64,000 nt of DNA, from contig NZ_CP060587.1 in assembly GCF_014334735.1 (NCBI RefSeq), positions 2,604,001 to 2,668,000 of the forward strand. Direction: 5' to 3'. Under the pieces are notes generated by a model. That model searched no databases and was not told the DNA's origin. It saw nothing but the letters and a program-made list of their open reading frames with translations. Origin of the DNA: Aeromicrobium senzhongii. GTDB taxonomy: Bacteria > Actinomycetota > Actinomycetes > Propionibacteriales > Nocardioidaceae. A program made the translations under genes and the position numbers. Below, one piece after another: positions 14,795 to 26,248 of this stretch. Position 1 is the first letter of the stretch. Each line of letters starts with the position of its first letter.

Positions 14795-15919
14795 ATGCCT
14801 GAGTCCCGTGCTGCCGATCAGTGGCGCCCGGCGATCCTCACCGCGGCCGGATCGGCCCTTCTCAGCATCCTCCTCGCGGGCGCCGCGACGCTGGCGACCG
14901 GGACGGCCGACTCGACCGTCGCCGTGATCCGGACGTCGATTCGCGCCTGGCTCGTCACCGTGGGTGCGACCCTGACGACCGGCGAGACCCGGATCGACAT
15001 GGTGCCGGTGGGCGCAACGCTCCTGGTGATCGTCCTGGTGTTCACGTTCACCCGCCTGACCTTGCGGACCCCCATCGTCGACCCCGTCGCCTTCGGGGCG
15101 ATGACCGGCGGCATCGCGGGCGTGCTCGCCGGGATCTGCTCCGCGGCGACGATGACCGACGCCCACAGCACGAACTTCGTCCGGGCCGCCTTCGGCGCGT
15201 TCGTCGTCGTCGGCCTGCCGGCCGCCTGGGGTGCCGCTCGGCGCTCGGACATCGCCTGGCTCGGACTCCCCCACCGCTGGGCCCCGGTCGCCGACGGTGC
15301 CGCCACCGGCGTGATCGGCCTGCTGGGCGGCGCGACGATCCTGACGCTGGTCATGCTCGTGCGGCACCTCGACCGCGCCGCCGACCTGTGGGCCACCCTC
15401 GACCCCGGTGGCCCCTTCCTGCTCGGCCTGATGTGCCTGCTGGCGTTCCCCACGCTCGTCCTGTGGTCGGCGTCGGTCCTGCTGGGCCCGGGGTTCACCC
15501 TGGGCAGCGACACCTCCGTCGACCTCGCCGGCAGCGCGCTGGGCTCGGTGCCCGGCTTCCCGCCGCTGGCGGCACTGCCCGATCCCGGTCCGTTCGGCGG
15601 CTGGGTCGTGCTGGTGACGCTCGTCCCGCTGGCCGCCGGCGTCGCCGCCGGGCTGGTCGCCTTCACCGGCATCCCGGTTCCCGAGCGCGGGTGGGCACGA
15701 GTCGCCGCGGACGGGGCGCTGGCGGGCGCGGTGGGCGGTGCCCTCGTGGGGCTGCTGATCGAGACCTCGCGCGGCTCCCTGGGGCCCGGAGCGCTGCAGA
15801 CGGCCGGGCCACCCGCCTGGCAGGGCCTGTTCATCGCCGTGCCCCTGCTGGCGGCGGGCGGCGCCCTCGGTGCGATCGGCGCCCACTATCGTTCTGCACG
15901 TGACCGCGCCTCGTCCTGA
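14795..15919 (+). CDS. perM: PerM-like integral membrane protein (DUF6350)
   Basis: 374 residues from ATG 14795 and strongly hydrophobic, with eight to ten predicted helices and Gly/Ala-rich segments typical of DUF6350. In M. tuberculosis the protein at this position (Rv0955, PerM) supports cell division under stress and precedes purN-purH exactly as here, so the symbol rests on synteny plus membrane topology. An earlier in-frame ATG at 14753 would add 14 non-hydrophobic residues inside the upstream promoter area, so I prefer 14795. The 3' end overlaps the purN start by 20 bases. Confidence 0.75.
   Translation: MPESRAADQWRPAILTAAGSALLSILLAGAATLATGTADSTVAVIRTSIRAWLVTVGATLTTGETRIDMVPVGATLLVIVLVFTFTRLTLRTPIVDPVAFGAMTGGIAGVLAGICSAATMTDAHSTNFVRAAFGAFVVVGLPAAWGAARRSDIAWLGLPHRWAPVADGAATGVIGLLGGATILTLVMLVRHLDRAADLWATLDPGGPFLLGLMCLLAFPTLVLWSASVLLGPGFTLGSDTSVDLAGSALGSVPGFPPLAALPDPGPFGGWVVLVTLVPLAAGVAAGLVAFTGIPVPERGWARVAADGALAGAVGGALVGLLIETSRGSLGPGALQTAGPPAWQGLFIAVPLLAAGGALGAIGAHYRSARDRASS
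15887..15892 (+). promoter_or_regulatory. -10 TATCGT, leaderless start of purN
   Basis: TATCGT ends seven bases before the GTG at 15900, inside the last codons of perM. It supports the GTG as the purN start and an internal promoter for purNH. Confidence 0.5.
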
Positions 15920-16538
15920 GCCCGCCCGGCTCGTGGTCCTCGTCTCGGGCTCCGGGACCAACCTGCAGGCCCTGATCGACGCCTCGGCCGACCCGGCCTA
16001 CGGTGCCCGGATCGTCGCGGTCGGCGCCGATCGCGACGGTATCGAGGGTCTCGCCCGCGCCGAGCGTGCCGGCATCACCACATTCGTCGACCGCGTCGGT
16101 GATCACCCCTCGCGGGAGGACTGGGACGCGTCTCTCGCCGAGCAGGTCGCCGCCCACCGCCCCGACCTCGTCGTGCTGGCCGGCTTCATGAAGCTCACCG
16201 GGCCGGCCTTCCTAGCGCGGTTCGGCGGTCGCACCGTCAACACCCACCCGGCGCTGTCGCCGTCCTTCCCCGGCATGCACGGGCCCCGCGACGCCCTCGA
16301 GTACGGCGTCAAGGTCACGGGCGCGACGCTCTTCGTCGTCGATGCCGGCGTCGACACCGGGCCGATCGTGGCCCAGGTCGCGGTGCCGGTCGAGGACGAC
16401 GACGACCCCGAGTCCCTGCACGAACGCATCAAGACCCACGAGCGGGCCATGCTCGTCGAGTGGGTCGGCCGCCTGGCCCGCAAGCCCTGGACGATCGAGG
16501 GCCGTCGCATCCGCTTCCAGCCGAAGGACCCGTCATGA
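15900..16538 (+). CDS. purN: Phosphoribosylglycinamide formyltransferase
   Basis: 212 residues. Transfers formyl from 10-formyl-THF to GAR in purine synthesis (step 3). Phosphate loop [11 protein letters not shown] (about 14-23). Catalytic triad: Asn114 and His116 in [15 protein letters not shown], Asp152 in [10 protein letters not shown]. An ATG at 15870 would add ten residues, but a -10 hexamer lies just before GTG 15900 and the conserved protein begins there. The stop overlaps the purH ATG (ATGA). Forms a unit with perM and purH as in mycobacteria. Confidence 0.96.
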   Translation: MTAPRPEPARLVVLVSGSGTNLQALIDASADPAYGARIVAVGADRDGIEGLARAERAGITTFVDRVGDHPSREDWDASLAEQVAAHRPDLVVLAGFMKLTGPAFLARFGGRTVNTHPALSPSFPGMHGPRDALEYGVKVTGATLFVVDAGVDTGPIVAQVAVPVEDDDDPESLHERIKTHERAMLVEWVGRLARKPWTIEGRRIRFQPKDPS

Positions 16539-18091
16539 CCGACCTCCGCCCCATCAAGCGCGCCCTCGTCTCGGTGTACGACAAGACCGGACTGACCGAG
16601 CTCGCTGCCGCCCTGCACGCCGAGGGCGTCTCGATCGTCTCGACCGGCTCCACCGCCAAGACGATCGAGGCCGCCGGCATCCCGGTGACCCCGGTGGAGG
16701 AGCTCACCGGCTTCCCCGAGTGCCTCGACGGCCGGGTCAAGACCCTGCACCCGCGCGTGCACGCCGGCATCCTGGCCGACCGCCGCCTGGCGGACCACGC
16801 GCGCCAGCTCGAGGAGCTCGACATCGAGCCGTTCGACCTGGTGATCGTCAACCTCTACCCCTTCCGCGAGACCGTCGCGTCGGGCGCCGCTCCCGACGAG
16901 GTCGTCGAGCAGATCGACATCGGCGGACCGTCGATGGTGCGCGCCGCCGCCAAGAACCACCCCAGCGTCGCCGTCGTCGTGTCGCCGAGCGCCTACGGCG
17001 AGGTGAGCCAGGCCCTGGCGAACGGCGGGTTCACCTTCGACCAGCGCAAGCGCCTCGCCGCCCAGGCGTTCGCGCACACCGCCGCCTACGACGTCGCCGT
17101 CGCCTCGTGGTTCTCCTCGACCTACGCCCCGGCCGATGCCGAGCCGTTCCCGGCGTTCGCCGGCGCGACGTGGGACCGGTCCGCCGTCCTGCGCTACGGC
17201 GAGAACCCGCACCAGCCCGCCGCGCTCTACACCGACGGCACGAGCGGCCTGGCCGGCGCCGAGCAGCTGCACGGCAAGGAGATGTCGTACAACAACTACG
17301 TCGACACCGACGCCGCCCGCCGCGCCGCGTTCACCCATGAGAAGCCCGCCGTGGCGATCATCAAGCACGCCAACCCGTGCGGCATCGCCGTGGGCACCGA
17401 CATCGCCCAGGCCCACGCGCGGGCCCATGCCTGCGACCCGGTCTCGGCCTTCGGCGGAGTCATCGCGGCCAACCGCCCCGTCACCGTCGCCATGGCCGAG
17501 CAGGTCGCCGAGGTCTTCACCGAGGTGATCGTGGCGCCCGACTACGAGGACGGCGCCGTCGAGATCCTGCAGGGCAAGAAGAACATCCGCATCCTGCGCT
17601 GCCCCGCACCGTCGCACGAGTCGCCGGTCGAGTTCCGGCCGATCAGCGGCGGTGTGCTGCTGCAGCGCCGTGACCTGGTCGACGCCGAGGGCGACGACCC
17701 GACGACGTGGACGCTCGCCGCCGGTGAGCCGGTCGACTCCGACACCTTCGCCGACCTCGTGTTCGCGTGGCGCGCGTGCAAGGCGGTCAAGTCGAACGCC
17801 ATCTTGCTGGCCAAGGACGGCGCGTCCGTCGGCATCGGCATGGGCCAGGTCAACCGGGTCGATTCGTGCCGCCTCGCGGTCGAGCGCGCCGGCGAGGACC
17901 GCGCGCGCGGCTCGGTGGCCGCGTCCGACGCGTTCTTCCCGTTCGCGGACGGGCCTCAGATCCTGATCGACGCGGGCGTCACGGCGATCGTCCAGCCGGG
18001 TGGCTCGGTGCGCGACGCCGAGACGGTCGCCGCGGCGACTGCCGCCGGCGTCACGATGTACGTCACGGGGACTCGTCACTTCTTCCACTGA
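16535..18091 (+). CDS. purH: Bifunctional AICAR transformylase/IMP cyclohydrolase
   Basis: 518 residues, catalysing the last two steps to IMP. The N-terminal MGS-like cyclohydrolase domain (about 1-195) begins [20 protein letters not shown] and has [16 protein letters not shown]. The transformylase domain has [22 protein letters not shown] and the Lys-His pair in [11 protein letters not shown]. It ends [13 protein letters not shown] and [14 protein letters not shown], the classical PurH C-terminus. Start fixed by the ATGA overlap with purN. Its last 29 bases overlap the convergent TetR gene. Confidence 0.98.
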   Translation: MTDLRPIKRALVSVYDKTGLTELAAALHAEGVSIVSTGSTAKTIEAAGIPVTPVEELTGFPECLDGRVKTLHPRVHAGILADRRLADHARQLEELDIEPFDLVIVNLYPFRETVASGAAPDEVVEQIDIGGPSMVRAAAKNHPSVAVVVSPSAYGEVSQALANGGFTFDQRKRLAAQAFAHTAAYDVAVASWFSSTYAPADAEPFPAFAGATWDRSAVLRYGENPHQPAALYTDGTSGLAGAEQLHGKEMSYNNYVDTDAARRAAFTHEKPAVAIIKHANPCGIAVGTDIAQAHARAHACDPVSAFGGVIAANRPVTVAMAEQVAEVFTEVIVAPDYEDGAVEILQGKKNIRILRCPAPSHESPVEFRPISGGVLLQRRDLVDAEGDDPTTWTLAAGEPVDSDTFADLVFAWRACKAVKSNAILLAKDGASVGIGMGQVNRVDSCRLAVERAGEDRARGSVAASDAFFPFADGPQILIDAGVTAIVQPGGSVRDAETVAAATAAGVTMYVTGTRHFFH

Positions 18092-18743
18092 GCACCTGCT
18101 GGCGCAGGTCCTCCAGCATCTGCGTGCCGGCCTCGTCGTCGATCAGATGACCGATGACGAGGGCGCGCAGTGCGCGCACCACCTTGACGGCCTCCTCGGC
18201 CTCGATGTTGACCCCCGCCGACCGGCGCAGGGCGACGCCCGCGACGACGGACACCATGTCCTCGGCCAGACCCGACGGATCGGGGATGCCCGCCGACACC
18301 AGCAGCTTGACGAGCACGTCGGTCGCCGTCGTCAACGCCGTCACCGCGGCCTCGCGCAGCTGGGGGTCGCGGGCCGCGCCGAGGATGACCGCGAGCTCGC
18401 GGGTGGCGGTGGTGGCCGGGCGCTGGGCGAAGATGCCCGCCGCGAACTCCACGGACGTGTCCTTCGTGATGAACCCGACCAGGCCCTGCACGTCGACGTC
18501 GGCCAGCCGGGCCATCGTGGCCAGCCAACCCTGGATGTGGTGCTGGAGCGCCTCGCGCAGCAGCTCGTCGATCGTCGCGAAGTAGTAGGTCGTCGTCGCG
18601 GCCGGAAGACCGGCCGCCGCCGCGACCGCTCGATGGGTGACGGCCCGGGAGCCGCCTTCGACGAAAAGGTCCAGAGCAGCGTTCAGCAGGGCCTCGCGGC
18701 GCTGCCGACTGCGCTCTTGGGACAACTGCGCCCGCGAAGTCAT
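18063..18743 (-). CDS. TetR/AcrR-family regulator
   Basis: 226 residues. The N-terminal helix-turn-helix (about 14-60) reads [20 protein letters not shown] followed by [20 protein letters not shown]. The rest is all-helical ligand-binding domain. It is divergent from folD (66 bases apart), so folD-DUF3017 and itself are the obvious candidate targets, though no operator palindrome is evident in the gap. The ligand is not predictable. A TAGACT -10 six bases before the ATG points to leaderless transcription. Confidence 0.9.
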   Translation of the reverse strand: MTSRAQLSQERSRQRREALLNAALDLFVEGGSRAVTHRAVAAAAGLPAATTTYYFATIDELLREALQHHIQGWLATMARLADVDVQGLVGFITKDTSVEFAAGIFAQRPATTATRELAVILGAARDPQLREAAVTALTTATDVLVKLLVSAGIPDPSGLAEDMVSVVAGVALRRSAGVNIEAEEAVKVVRALRALVIGHLIDDEAGTQMLEDLRQQVLSGRSDESP

Positions 18744-18749
18744 GTCCGC

Positions 18750-18755
18750 AGTCTA
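18750..18755 (-). promoter_or_regulatory. -10 TAGACT of the TetR gene
   Basis: TAGACT ends six bases before the ATG at 18743 on the minus strand. The divergent folD shows a weaker AAGACT at 18798-18803, also six bases before its GTG. Confidence 0.5.
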
Positions 18756-18809
18756 GGGCTCAACGGACCGGACCCCCGGCGGACTGCCTCAGCGTGAAAG
18801 ACTGGGTCC

Positions 18810-19673
18810 GTGACCGCCCAGACCCTCGACGGCAAGGCCGTCGCCGCCACCATCAAGTCCGAGCTGCGTGATCGTGTCGACGCCCTGCGCGCCCGCGGCA
18901 TCACGCCCGGCCTCGGCACGATCCTCGTCGGCGACGACCCGGCCAGCCGCTGGTACGTCGGCGCCAAGCACAAGGACTGCGCCGAGATCGGCATCGAGTC
19001 GATCCGCATCGACCTGCCGGCCGACGCGAGCCAGGCCGAGGTCGAGGCGGCCGTCGACGAGCTCAACGCCGACCCGAAGTGCACCCTCTACATCGTGCAG
19101 CTGCCGCTGCCGAAGGGGCTGGACGAGAACGCCGTGATCGGCCGGATCGACCCGGCGAAGGATGCCGACGGCCTGCATCCGACGAACCTGGGCTGGCTCG
19201 TGCTGGGCAAGCCCGCTCCCCTGCCGTGCACCCCGCGCGGCATCCTCGAGTTGCTGCGCCGCCACGACGTCGAGATCGCCGGCAAGCATGCCGTGGTCGT
19301 CGGCCGCGGCATCACGGTCGGCCGTCCCATGGGCCTGTTGCTGACCCGCCGCAGCGAGAACGCCACCGTCACCCTGTGCCACACCGGCACGCGCGACCTG
19401 GCGGCCGAGGTGCGCCGCGCCGACATCGTCATCGCCGCCGCGGGCGTCCCGGGCATCATCACCGGCGACATGGTCAAGCCGGGTGCCGCGTTGCTCGACG
19501 TCGGCGTCAGCCGCGACGAGAACGGCAAGATCGTCGGCGACCTCGCGCCGGACGTGTGGGACACCGCCGGCTGGGTCACCCCCAACCCCGGCGGCGTCGG
19601 GCCGATGACGCGGGCGATGCTGCTCAGCAACGTCGTCGACTTCAGCGAGGCCGCCGCCGAGGACGCCGGGTGA
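18810..19673 (+). CDS. folD: Methylenetetrahydrofolate dehydrogenase/cyclohydrolase
   Basis: 287 residues. Interconverts 5,10-methylene-THF, methenyl-THF and 10-formyl-THF, supplying formyl units for PurN and PurH. The catalytic Lys lies in [15 protein letters not shown]. Substrate loop [11 protein letters not shown]; motif [17 protein letters not shown]-binding [14 protein letters not shown] (the family's GRSxxVGxP, with Gly in place of Ser); C-terminal [16 protein letters not shown]. Starts with GTG 18810. Overlaps the downstream DUF3017 gene as GTGA. Confidence 0.96.
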   Translation: MTAQTLDGKAVAATIKSELRDRVDALRARGITPGLGTILVGDDPASRWYVGAKHKDCAEIGIESIRIDLPADASQAEVEAAVDELNADPKCTLYIVQLPLPKGLDENAVIGRIDPAKDADGLHPTNLGWLVLGKPAPLPCTPRGILELLRRHDVEIAGKHAVVVGRGITVGRPMGLLLTRRSENATVTLCHTGTRDLAAEVRRADIVIAAAGVPGIITGDMVKPGAALLDVGVSRDENGKIVGDLAPDVWDTAGWVTPNPGGVGPMTRAMLLSNVVDFSEAAAEDAG

Positions 19674-19936
19674 AGCTCCCCCGCAGCAACGGGTCGCGGA
19701 TCTACCTGGTGCACCTGCTGGCGGTCGCGGTCGGGCTGGGGATGGTCGTGCTCGGCCCCTGGCGTGCGGGCCTCATGGTGATCGGTGTCTCGTTCATGGT
19801 CTCCGCGGTCGCCCGCATGGTCGTGCCGATCGACCACACCGGCATGCTGCGCGTGCGCGGCAAGCTGTTCGACGTCGTGTGGATGGGCTTCCTGGGCGTC
19901 TCGCTGCTCGTGCTGGCGATCCTCGTGCCGTCCTGA
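19670..19936 (+). CDS. DUF3017 membrane protein
   Basis: 88 residues from a GTG that overlaps the folD stop (GTGA). Three hydrophobic helices (about 10-28, 32-52, 68-86) with the conserved centre [17 protein letters not shown] between the second and third. DUF3017 proteins are regularly encoded directly after folD in actinobacteria. Molecular role unknown. An open frame extends far upstream but antisense-like through folD; coupling sets the start. Confidence 0.88.
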   Translation: MKLPRSNGSRIYLVHLLAVAVGLGMVVLGPWRAGLMVIGVSFMVSAVARMVVPIDHTGMLRVRGKLFDVVWMGFLGVSLLVLAILVPS

Positions 19937-19958
19937 GCGGTACCCCGAGACGAAAAAG

Positions 19959-19990
19959 AAGCAGGGCCGCCCCGAGGGGCGGCCCTGCTT
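19959..19990. terminator. Bidirectional terminator between folD-DUF3017 and mdh
   Basis: 15-bp arms AAGCAGGGCCGCCCC (19959-19973) and GGGGCGGCCCTGCTT (19976-19990). On the minus strand it is followed by CTTTTTCG, a classical T-tail, so it is a good intrinsic terminator for mdh; for the plus strand it serves as a hairpin only. Confidence 0.85.
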
Positions 19991-20006
19991 GCGTTCGCTA
20001 CTCGGC

Positions 20007-20996
20007 TCAGATGAGGCCCAGCTGCGTGACCGCGTCGCGCTCCTCCGCGAGCTCGGCGACGCTGGCGTCGATCCGGGCGCGGCTGAACTCGTCGATCTCG
20101 AGGCCCTGGACGATCTCCCAGTCACCGTTCTTGGTGGTGACGGGGAACGAGCTGATGAGGCCCTCGGGCACACCGTAGGAGCCGTCGGACGCCACGGCCA
20201 TGGAGACCCAGTCGTTCTCGGCGGAGCCGGTCAGCCAGTCGCGGGCGGCGTCGATCGTGGCCGAGGCGGCCGAGGCGGCGCTGGACGCACCGCGGGCCTC
20301 GATGATCGCGGCGCCGCGCTTGGCGACGGTCGGGATGAAGTCGTTCTCGATCCAGGCCTGGTCGTCGACGACCTCGGCGGCGTTCCGGCCGGCGATCTCG
20401 GCGTGGAAGATGTCCGGGTACTGGGTGGCCGAGTGGTTGCCCCAGATCGTCATCTTGGTGATGTCCGCGACCTTGGCGCCGGTCTTGGCGGCCAGCTGGC
20501 TGATCGCCCGGTTGTGGTCGAGGCGGGTCAGGGCGGTGAAGCGCTCGGCCGGGATGTTCGGCGCGTTCTTCATCGCGATCAGCGCGTTGGTGTTCGCCGG
20601 GTTGCCGGTGACGCCGATGCGGATGTCGTCGGCCGCGACCTCGTTGAGGGCCTTGCCCTGCGCGGTGAAGATCGCGCCGTTGGCCTCCAGCAGGTCGCCG
20701 CGCTCCATGCCCTTGGTGCGCGGACGCGCGCCCACGAGCAGGGCGAGGTTCGCGCCGTCGAAGATGTGGTTCGGGTCGTCACCGATCTCGACCGAGTCCA
20801 GCGTCGGGAACGCGCAGTCGTCGAGCTCCATCACGACGCCCTCGAGCGCCTTGAGCGCCGGGGTGATCTCGAGCAGCCGCAGCTGGATCGGGGTGTCGGG
20901 ACCGAGCAGCGAGCCGCTGGCAAGACGGAAGAGAAGGCTGTAGCCGATCTGGCCGGCGGCGCCGGTGACGGCCACCTTGACAGGAGAGGTGCTCAC
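20007..20996 (-). CDS. mdh: Malate dehydrogenase (NAD)
   Basis: 329 residues. Oxidises malate to oxaloacetate in the TCA cycle. NAD-binding [34 protein letters not shown] (substrate Arg); [26 protein letters not shown] (active Asp/Arg); [12 protein letters not shown] (catalytic His). This is the cytosolic-type MDH usual in actinobacteria. A good ribosome-binding site (AAGGAGCAC) precedes the ATG. Ends before the strong T-tailed terminator. Confidence 0.97.
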   Translation of the reverse strand: MSTSPVKVAVTGAAGQIGYSLLFRLASGSLLGPDTPIQLRLLEITPALKALEGVVMELDDCAFPTLDSVEIGDDPNHIFDGANLALLVGARPRTKGMERGDLLEANGAIFTAQGKALNEVAADDIRIGVTGNPANTNALIAMKNAPNIPAERFTALTRLDHNRAISQLAAKTGAKVADITKMTIWGNHSATQYPDIFHAEIAGRNAAEVVDDQAWIENDFIPTVAKRGAAIIEARGASSAASAASATIDAARDWLTGSAENDWVSMAVASDGSYGVPEGLISSFPVTTKNGDWEIVQGLEIDEFSRARIDASVAELAEERDAVTQLGLI

Positions 20997-21070
20997 GTCG
21001 ATGTGCTCCTTGTGTGGGGTGTCTGTTGTCGAAACTAGCGCAGGACGGATTCGCCCACGCCACCGCCCGG

Positions 21071-21721
21071 TCAGAGGTCGTCGATCTCGTTGTCCAACGA
21101 GATCCAGTCCTTCGAGTCCTGGACGCGGGTCTGTCCGTCACGGATGACGTGCAGGGAACCGTCGACGGCGTGCAGTTCGTACCGCGTGCCGCCGGCCTCG
21201 GCGACGTAGACGTCGCGTCGCCAGTCGTATTCGCCCGGCAGGTCGACGGTGTCGCCGCCCTGGGGCTTCACCACGACGCGGAACCGGTCGCCCACGGCGT
21301 CACGGCCGCAGATCGAGGTCTTCGCCGCCGTGGTGGTGGACTTGTAGAGGATCACCGGGTAGTCGCCGCCGCACGCCAGCGAGAGACCGTCGGTCTGCTG
21401 CTGCTGCTTCGTGACGGGGGTCTGGCCGCAGTCCGGCAGCAGGCTGTCGCCCTGGGTGCCGTCGGCGTTGAAGCGCGTGTTCTCGTCCTCGCACTCCGTG
21501 ACGGTGGGCACCGTCGTCGGCTCGGTCGTGGGCTTCGGCGCCGGGGCCTCGCGACTCGGGTCGACGGTCAGGACCGACTCGGTCGGCTCGGCGGTCGGGG
21601 CCGCACCGGTGGTCTGGTCGTCCCCGGAGTCGCCGCCCGAGATCATGTACCACCCGAACACCCCGAGCGTGGCCACGACAGCCAGCACGAGCAGGACAGG
21701 ACGCGCACCTCGCCAACTCAT
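21071..21721 (-). CDS. Single-pass membrane protein of unknown function
   Basis: 216 residues. A short cytoplasmic start (MSWRGARP), one helix (about 8-27), a Thr/Pro/Glu-rich extracytoplasmic stalk (about 30-75), then a globular domain with four or five cysteines (TECEDEN, PDCGQT, LACGGDY, SICGRD), suggesting disulfides. I recognise no family. It lies 40 bases downstream of guaA on the same strand, with its own TAGGGT -10 (21728-21733) six bases before the ATG, so it may be transcribed separately. Confidence 0.75.
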   Translation of the reverse strand: MSWRGARPVLLVLAVVATLGVFGWYMISGGDSGDDQTTGAAPTAEPTESVLTVDPSREAPAPKPTTEPTTVPTVTECEDENTRFNADGTQGDSLLPDCGQTPVTKQQQQTDGLSLACGGDYPVILYKSTTTAAKTSICGRDAVGDRFRVVVKPQGGDTVDLPGEYDWRRDVYVAEAGGTRYELHAVDGSLHVIRDGQTRVQDSKDWISLDNEIDDL

Positions 21722-21758
21722 CGGTCCACCCTAACGGCGACCGGACGAGGGACGAAAA

Positions 21759-23348
<1,590 letters not shown>

Positions 23349-23354
23349 CCCCCG

Positions 23355-23360
23355 AGTCTA
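23355..23360 (-). promoter_or_regulatory. -10 TAGACT of guaA
   Basis: TAGACT ends six bases before the GTG at 23348; no ribosome-binding site, so a leaderless message is likely. Confidence 0.5.
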
Positions 23361-23427
23361 GTGCCGCCCTCGGGGCCGCCTGTAGGCACTTCGTCGGGCC
23401 GCCCCGGCGAGGGCCTCCGCGATGCGG

Positions 23428-24459
23428 TCAGACCTGCTCGCGAATCTCGCCGACGAGCTCCTCCAGCACGTCCTCGAGCATCACGACGCCGATCACGGTG
23501 CCGGACTCGTCGGCCACGCGGGCCATGTGCGAGCCCTTGGCCTGCATCGTGCGCAGGGCGTCGTACAGGCCGCTGGACATCCGCACCGTCGACAGGGGCC
23601 GCAGCCACTTGTCGGCGATGGGGCGGTGCCGCGAGGCGTCCTCGGTCTCGAGGACGTCCTTGATGTGCAGGTAGCCCGTCAGCTCGCCGTCGGCTCCGGC
23701 GACCGGGAACCGCGAGTAGCCGGTGCGGGCGCACGCCTCCTCGACGTCGACGGGCGTCGACCCCGGGGCGATCGTCACCAGGCTGTCGCGGGGCAGCAGC
23801 ACCTGGGACACCGTGCCCTCGTGGAAGTCCAGGGCACCGGTGACCAGGCCGTACTCGTCGTCGTCGAGCAGGCCCTCCCGGCGCGACTCCTCGAGCAGGC
23901 CGGCGACCTCGTCGTGGGTGAACGTCGAGTTGACCTCGTCCTTAGGCTCGATGCCGGCCAGGCGCACCGCGCCGTTGGCGATCGCGTTGAGCGCCACCAC
24001 GAGCGGCTTGAGCACCGCGATGACGCCCAGCATGAACGGACCCAGGATGAGGGCCGCCCGGTCGGGTGCCGCCAATGCCAGGTTCTTGGGCACCATCTCG
24101 CCGTAGACGACGTGCAGGAAGACCACCAGGGTCAGCGCGATCGCGAACGAGATCGGGTGCACGAGCGCGTCGGCGACCCCGAAGTACTCGAAGGCCGGCT
24201 CCAGCAGGTGCGCGATCGCGGGCTCGCTGATCGCGCCCAGGCCCAGCGAGCACATGGTGATGCCGAGCTGTGCCGCCGCCATCGCGAGGGTGACGTTCTC
24301 CATCGCCTTGAGCGCCAGCTTCGCACTGCGCTTGCCGGCCTGGGCCTCGGGCTCGAGCTGCGTGCGCCGGGCCGAGATCAGTGCGAACTCCGCCGCCACG
24401 AACAGGGCGTTCAGCAGCAGCAGGACCAAGGTCAGCAGCAACGCCGGCCAGCCGCTCAT
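23428..24459 (-). CDS. CNNM/hemolysin-family membrane protein with CBS pair, lacking CorC domain
   Basis: 343 residues. The DUF21/CNNM transmembrane domain (about 1-190) starts LLLTLVLLLLNALFVAAEFA, then MVPKNLALAAPDRAALILGP (a conserved DUF21 loop). Two CBS motifs follow (about 205-340). It ends right after the second CBS (VIGVVMLEDVLEELVGEIR), so the C-terminal CorC/HlyC domain of its upstream paralogue is absent. CNNM-type proteins take part in divalent cation (Mg/Co) efflux. It overlaps the upstream paralogue by four bases. Confidence 0.9.
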   Translation of the reverse strand: MSGWPALLLTLVLLLLNALFVAAEFALISARRTQLEPEAQAGKRSAKLALKAMENVTLAMAAAQLGITMCSLGLGAISEPAIAHLLEPAFEYFGVADALVHPISFAIALTLVVFLHVVYGEMVPKNLALAAPDRAALILGPFMLGVIAVLKPLVVALNAIANGAVRLAGIEPKDEVNSTFTHDEVAGLLEESRREGLLDDDEYGLVTGALDFHEGTVSQVLLPRDSLVTIAPGSTPVDVEEACARTGYSRFPVAGADGELTGYLHIKDVLETEDASRHRPIADKWLRPLSTVRMSSGLYDALRTMQAKGSHMARVADESGTVIGVVMLEDVLEELVGEIREQV

Positions 24460-25823
24460 CGGTCGGCCTCCTGGTCGTCGTCCGAGTCGTCGATCGTGAG
24501 CGCGATGCGGTCGATCCGGCGGCCCTCGAGCCGCTCGACCCGCAGGCGCACGGTCAACGGCACCGCGTCGTCCTCGTCGTTCTCGGGGGTGGAGTCGACC
24601 TGCAGCACGACGACGTCGTCGCGCACCGCGAGGCGGCCCAGGCGCTCGAGCATCAGGCCGGCGATCGTCTCGTAGTCCTCGCCCTCGGGCAGCGCGACGC
24701 CGGTCTGCTCGAAGACCTCGTCCGGTCGCAGCAGACCCGACAGCGACCAGGTCCCGTCGCGGCGGTGCCGGCTCGAGTCGGACACCCGGTCGTGCTCGTC
24801 GGCGATGTCGCCGACGATCTCCTCGACGAGGTCCTCGAGCGTGACGATGCCGTCGGTGCCGCCGTACTCGTCCACGACGATCGCCATCTGATTGTTCTGG
24901 TCGCGCAACTGCACCAGCAGCGGATCGAGCTCGAGGGTGTCGGGCACCGTGGCCGCGCGCTCGGCGATCTCGGACAGGCGGACGCTGCGGCGGCGGTCGG
25001 GGTCGACCGCGACGGCCTGCTTGACGTGCACGACGCCGACCACGTCATCGGGCGAGCGACCGATCACCGGGAACTTCGAGTGCCCCGTCTGACGGGCCGC
25101 CTCGATCAGGTCCATCGCGGTGTCGCGCTCCTCGAGGAAGTGGACGCGGACGCGCGGGGTCCGCACGTCGGCCGCGGTGCGATCGCCGAAGGCGATGCTC
25201 CGGGCGACCAGTTCGGCGGTCTCGTCGTCGATCGCACCCTCGGACGCCGAGCGCAGGACGAGCGACCGCAGCTCCAGCGGCGAACGGGCGGACCGCAACT
25301 CCTCCTGCGGCTCGACACCGAGCCACAGCAGCGTGCGGTTGGCCATGTTGTTCAGGCCGCGGATGGGCCACGCCATCGCCTTGGTGAACGCGCGCTGCAT
25401 CCACTGCGTGTACGCGGCCGTCTGCTGGGGCAGGGACAGCGCGAGGTTCTTGGGGATCAGCTCGCCGACCAGCATCGTCACGAAGGTGCTCAGGATCAGC
25501 GCGATCGCGTAGGACGCGGCATTGAGGCCGCCACCGGACAGGCCGATCGAGGTCAGCGGATCGTGCAGCAGCCGTCCGATCGCCGGCTCGGCCAGGAAGC
25601 CGATCGCGAGGTTGGTGATCGTGATGCCCAGCTGGGCGCCGCTCAACTGGGTCGAGAGGGAGTGGAGCGCCTTGGCCGTGCCCTGCGCACCGCGGTCGCC
25701 CGCAGCGGCCTCGCGCTCGATCGTGGCGCGGTCGACGGTGACGAAGGAGAACTCCGCGGCGACGAACACCCCGCACGCGAGCATCAGGAGGAACGACGTG
25801 AACAGCAGAAGCCATTCGGTCAC
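24456..25823 (-). CDS. CNNM/hemolysin-family protein with CBS pair and CorC/HlyC domain
   Basis: 455 residues, complete architecture: DUF21/CNNM membrane domain (about 1-200, [39 protein letters not shown]), two CBS domains (about 215-345, [20 protein letters not shown]) and the C-terminal CorC/HlyC domain (about 360-440, [17 protein letters not shown]). Likely a magnesium/cobalt exporter or regulator at the membrane. Operon with the shorter paralogue downstream; the pair probably forms heteromers (inference). Divergent from the FmdB gene. Confidence 0.92.
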   Translation of the reverse strand: MTEWLLLFTSFLLMLACGVFVAAEFSFVTVDRATIEREAAAGDRGAQGTAKALHSLSTQLSGAQLGITITNLAIGFLAEPAIGRLLHDPLTSIGLSGGGLNAASYAIALILSTFVTMLVGELIPKNLALSLPQQTAAYTQWMQRAFTKAMAWPIRGLNNMANRTLLWLGVEPQEELRSARSPLELRSLVLRSASEGAIDDETAELVARSIAFGDRTAADVRTPRVRVHFLEERDTAMDLIEAARQTGHSKFPVIGRSPDDVVGVVHVKQAVAVDPDRRRSVRLSEIAERAATVPDTLELDPLLVQLRDQNNQMAIVVDEYGGTDGIVTLEDLVEEIVGDIADEHDRVSDSSRHRRDGTWSLSGLLRPDEVFEQTGVALPEGEDYETIAGLMLERLGRLAVRDDVVVLQVDSTPENDEDDAVPLTVRLRVERLEGRRIDRIALTIDDSDDDQEADR

Positions 25824-25883
25824 AGTGCTGGGTCCTCGGATAGGGGGCGTGGACGTCCCACTCTAGCGCTGGGTTGCGAGCGG

Positions 25884-25889
25884 TATCCT
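25884..25889 (+). promoter_or_regulatory. -10 TATCCT, leaderless start of the FmdB gene
   Basis: TATCCT ends seven bases before the GTG at 25897. Confidence 0.5.
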
Positions 25890-25896
25890 TCTCGTC

Positions 25897-26181
25897 GTGC
25901 CCACGTACCAATACCGTTGCGCCGACTGTGGCGAGCAGCTCGAGGTCAAGCAGAGCTTCTCCGACGCCGCGCTGACGACGTGCCCGGCCTGCAGCGGTCA
26001 GCTGCGCAAGGTCTTCGGTGCCGCCGGCGTGGTCTTCAAGGGCTCGGGGTTCTACCGCAACGACAGCCGGTCGACCCCCGGCTCGTCGTCGGGCTCCTCC
26101 TCGTCGAGCTCGTCCACGTCCTCCTCGACGTCGTCCTCCTCGAGTTCCTCCAGCGGATCGACGGGCTCCGGCACCGCCTGA
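25897..26181 (+). CDS. FmdB-family zinc-ribbon protein with serine-rich tail
   Basis: 94 residues. The N-terminal FmdB/CxxC_CXXC_SSSS zinc ribbon begins PTYQYRCADCGEQLEV and closes TTCPACSGQLRKV, giving two CxxC pairs for one zinc. GVVFKGSGFYRND is the conserved end of the family core. From residue 57 on the protein is almost only Ser/Gly/Thr, a longer low-complexity tail than usual. FmdB proteins are small putative regulators; function is unproven. Starts at GTG. Confidence 0.9.
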   Translation: MPTYQYRCADCGEQLEVKQSFSDAALTTCPACSGQLRKVFGAAGVVFKGSGFYRNDSRSTPGSSSGSSSSSSSTSSSTSSSSSSSSGSTGSGTA

Positions 26182-26236
26182 GCCCGCTGCACCCGGGCAG
26201 CTGTGGACGAACCACACCCCCGGCGCTGATCGTGCC

Positions 26237-26242
26237 TAGCCT
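26237..26242 (+). promoter_or_regulatory. -10 TAGCCT of the SAF-domain gene
   Basis: TAGCCT ends six bases before the ATG at 26249. Confidence 0.45.
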
Positions 26243-26248
26243 CGCCGC

